Below are positions 6,081-6,470 of a DNA stretch of 6,470 nucleotides, one piece after another. The DNA lies in the NCBI GenBank assembly GCA_031290675.1, contig JAITNC010000124.1:1-6470 (forward strand), written 5' to 3'. This DNA comes from Campylobacteraceae bacterium (lineage in GTDB: Bacteria; Campylobacterota; Campylobacteria; Campylobacterales; Campylobacteraceae). A program made the position numbers and the translations under genes. Within the stretch, counting starts at the first letter, position 1, and each line of letters begins with the position of its first letter. Below the pieces are notes generated by a model. The model saw only the letters and a list, made by a program, of their open reading frames with translations, was not told the DNA's origin and did no database searches.

Positions 6081-6470
6081 CTAATAAACAACCCTTATAT
6101 TTTCTCTATTTATGATATCCAGATTTAGATATTTTTCCAAATTGATAGTTGAATATGCGTCTATATAAATCTCAAAATCTTTTAGTGTTTCTATGTCTGT
6201 TTTGAAACTGTCTATAGCATAAAAAGAGTTTTCAACTCTATAGAGTGCGTTTTCCTCAATGATTTCTATTTTGGCGTGGAGCGGTTTGTTTGTCGCTACA
6301 AGCATATTGTAAAGTTTTTCAGCAACTCCAGCTCGCGGGTGCAAAAGCGCAAAATTTTCATCAACACTCGGTTTGTCTGTGAGTGAAAAAACTTTGTAGC
6401 CGATGTCCAAATCATTTATCAAACCATTCTCTTTTTTGAGTTTTTCGCCCGCTCTGTTCACACGCTCTAT
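6081..6470 (-). CDS. C-terminal 129 residues of a probable type III-like adenine DNA methyltransferase (Mod), cut by the window edge
   Basis: The frame is open to the window end, so the GTG at 6461 is internal and the true start lies outside. The visible part begins IERVNRAGEKLKKENG and continues with LDIGYKVFSL (residues 21-30), which recalls the (L)D(L/I)G(F/Y)KVF(K/S)L segment near the end of type III Mod subunits. The rest, with LYNMLVATNKPLHAKIE, YRVENSFYAID and a final IRVVY, matches the layout of the same C-terminal region (a helix with a PL-x-KIE turn, strands, then a last strand). The catalytic DPPY and AdoMet motifs would lie upstream, so activity cannot be judged. Mod methylates adenine in an asymmetric site and normally forms a complex with Res, encoded just downstream; here no res follows. 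It is AT-rich compared with the next two genes, which fits a mobile restriction-modification gene. A stand-alone adenine methylase is the main alternative. Confidence 0.7.
   Translation of the reverse strand: MERVNRAGEKLKKENGLINDLDIGYKVFSLTDKPSVDENFALLHPRAGVAEKLYNMLVATNKPLHAKIEIIEENALYRVENSFYAIDSFKTDIETLKDFEIYIDAYSTINLEKYLNLDIINRENIRVVY

Noticed and set aside
6459..6461. GTG as the start of a complete 126-residue protein
   Set aside because: The frame continues open to the window edge (IER before it), and the content matches the C-terminal part of a larger methyltransferase, so this is an internal valine codon.

Overview
The window suggests a member of the Campylobacterota (the former Epsilonproteobacteria). 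The grounds are the sequence style of the methionine synthase, the repeated use of TTG starts behind AAGGA-type ribosome binding sites, and mixed base composition. I cannot resolve the genus. Every gene I can support lies on the minus strand, so transcription runs from high to low coordinates.

Layout in transcription order. (1) 6470-6081: the C-terminal 129 residues of what looks like a type III-style adenine DNA methyltransferase (Mod), AT-rich and cut by the window edge. (2) 6053-5376: an unnamed 225-residue protein carrying RNVLSH, which fits the R-polar-x3-H motif of HEPN ribonuclease domains. It takes the place where a type III system would normally have res. (3) 5366-1950: a complete cobalamin-dependent methionine synthase (metH, 1138 residues), starting 9 nt after the previous stop. 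(4) 1949-909: an AT-rich islet. It holds a strong sigma70-type promoter, a 197-residue protein with three parts (beta-rich head, Ser/Asn linker, helical tail ending in a hydrophobic segment), and a decayed second copy of the beginning of the next gene. (5) 896-1: the first 298 residues of a TonB-dependent outer-membrane receptor whose plug domain most resembles BtuB, the cobalamin receptor.

Two functional threads stand out. A BtuB-like receptor lies on the same strand as the B12-dependent MetH, so the locus may pair corrinoid uptake with its main consumer, although an islet separates them. The flanks look mobile: a partial modification gene without res, a HEPN-motif protein, and a foreign-looking AT-rich gene with its own promoter bracketed by repeated 12-mers. 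The Mod end and the 197-residue gene are much more AT-rich than metH (about 25% GC in sampled 60-base lines, against about 48% in metH). The HEPN-motif gene resembles metH in composition.

The sharpest direct observation is that the signal peptide and first mature residues of the receptor exist twice in the same reading frame. The upstream copy has no usable start signals and ends in a stop just before the receptor's TTG start. No RNA gene, CRISPR array, insertion sequence or convincing terminator was found, and no gene-free stretch exceeds 300 bases.
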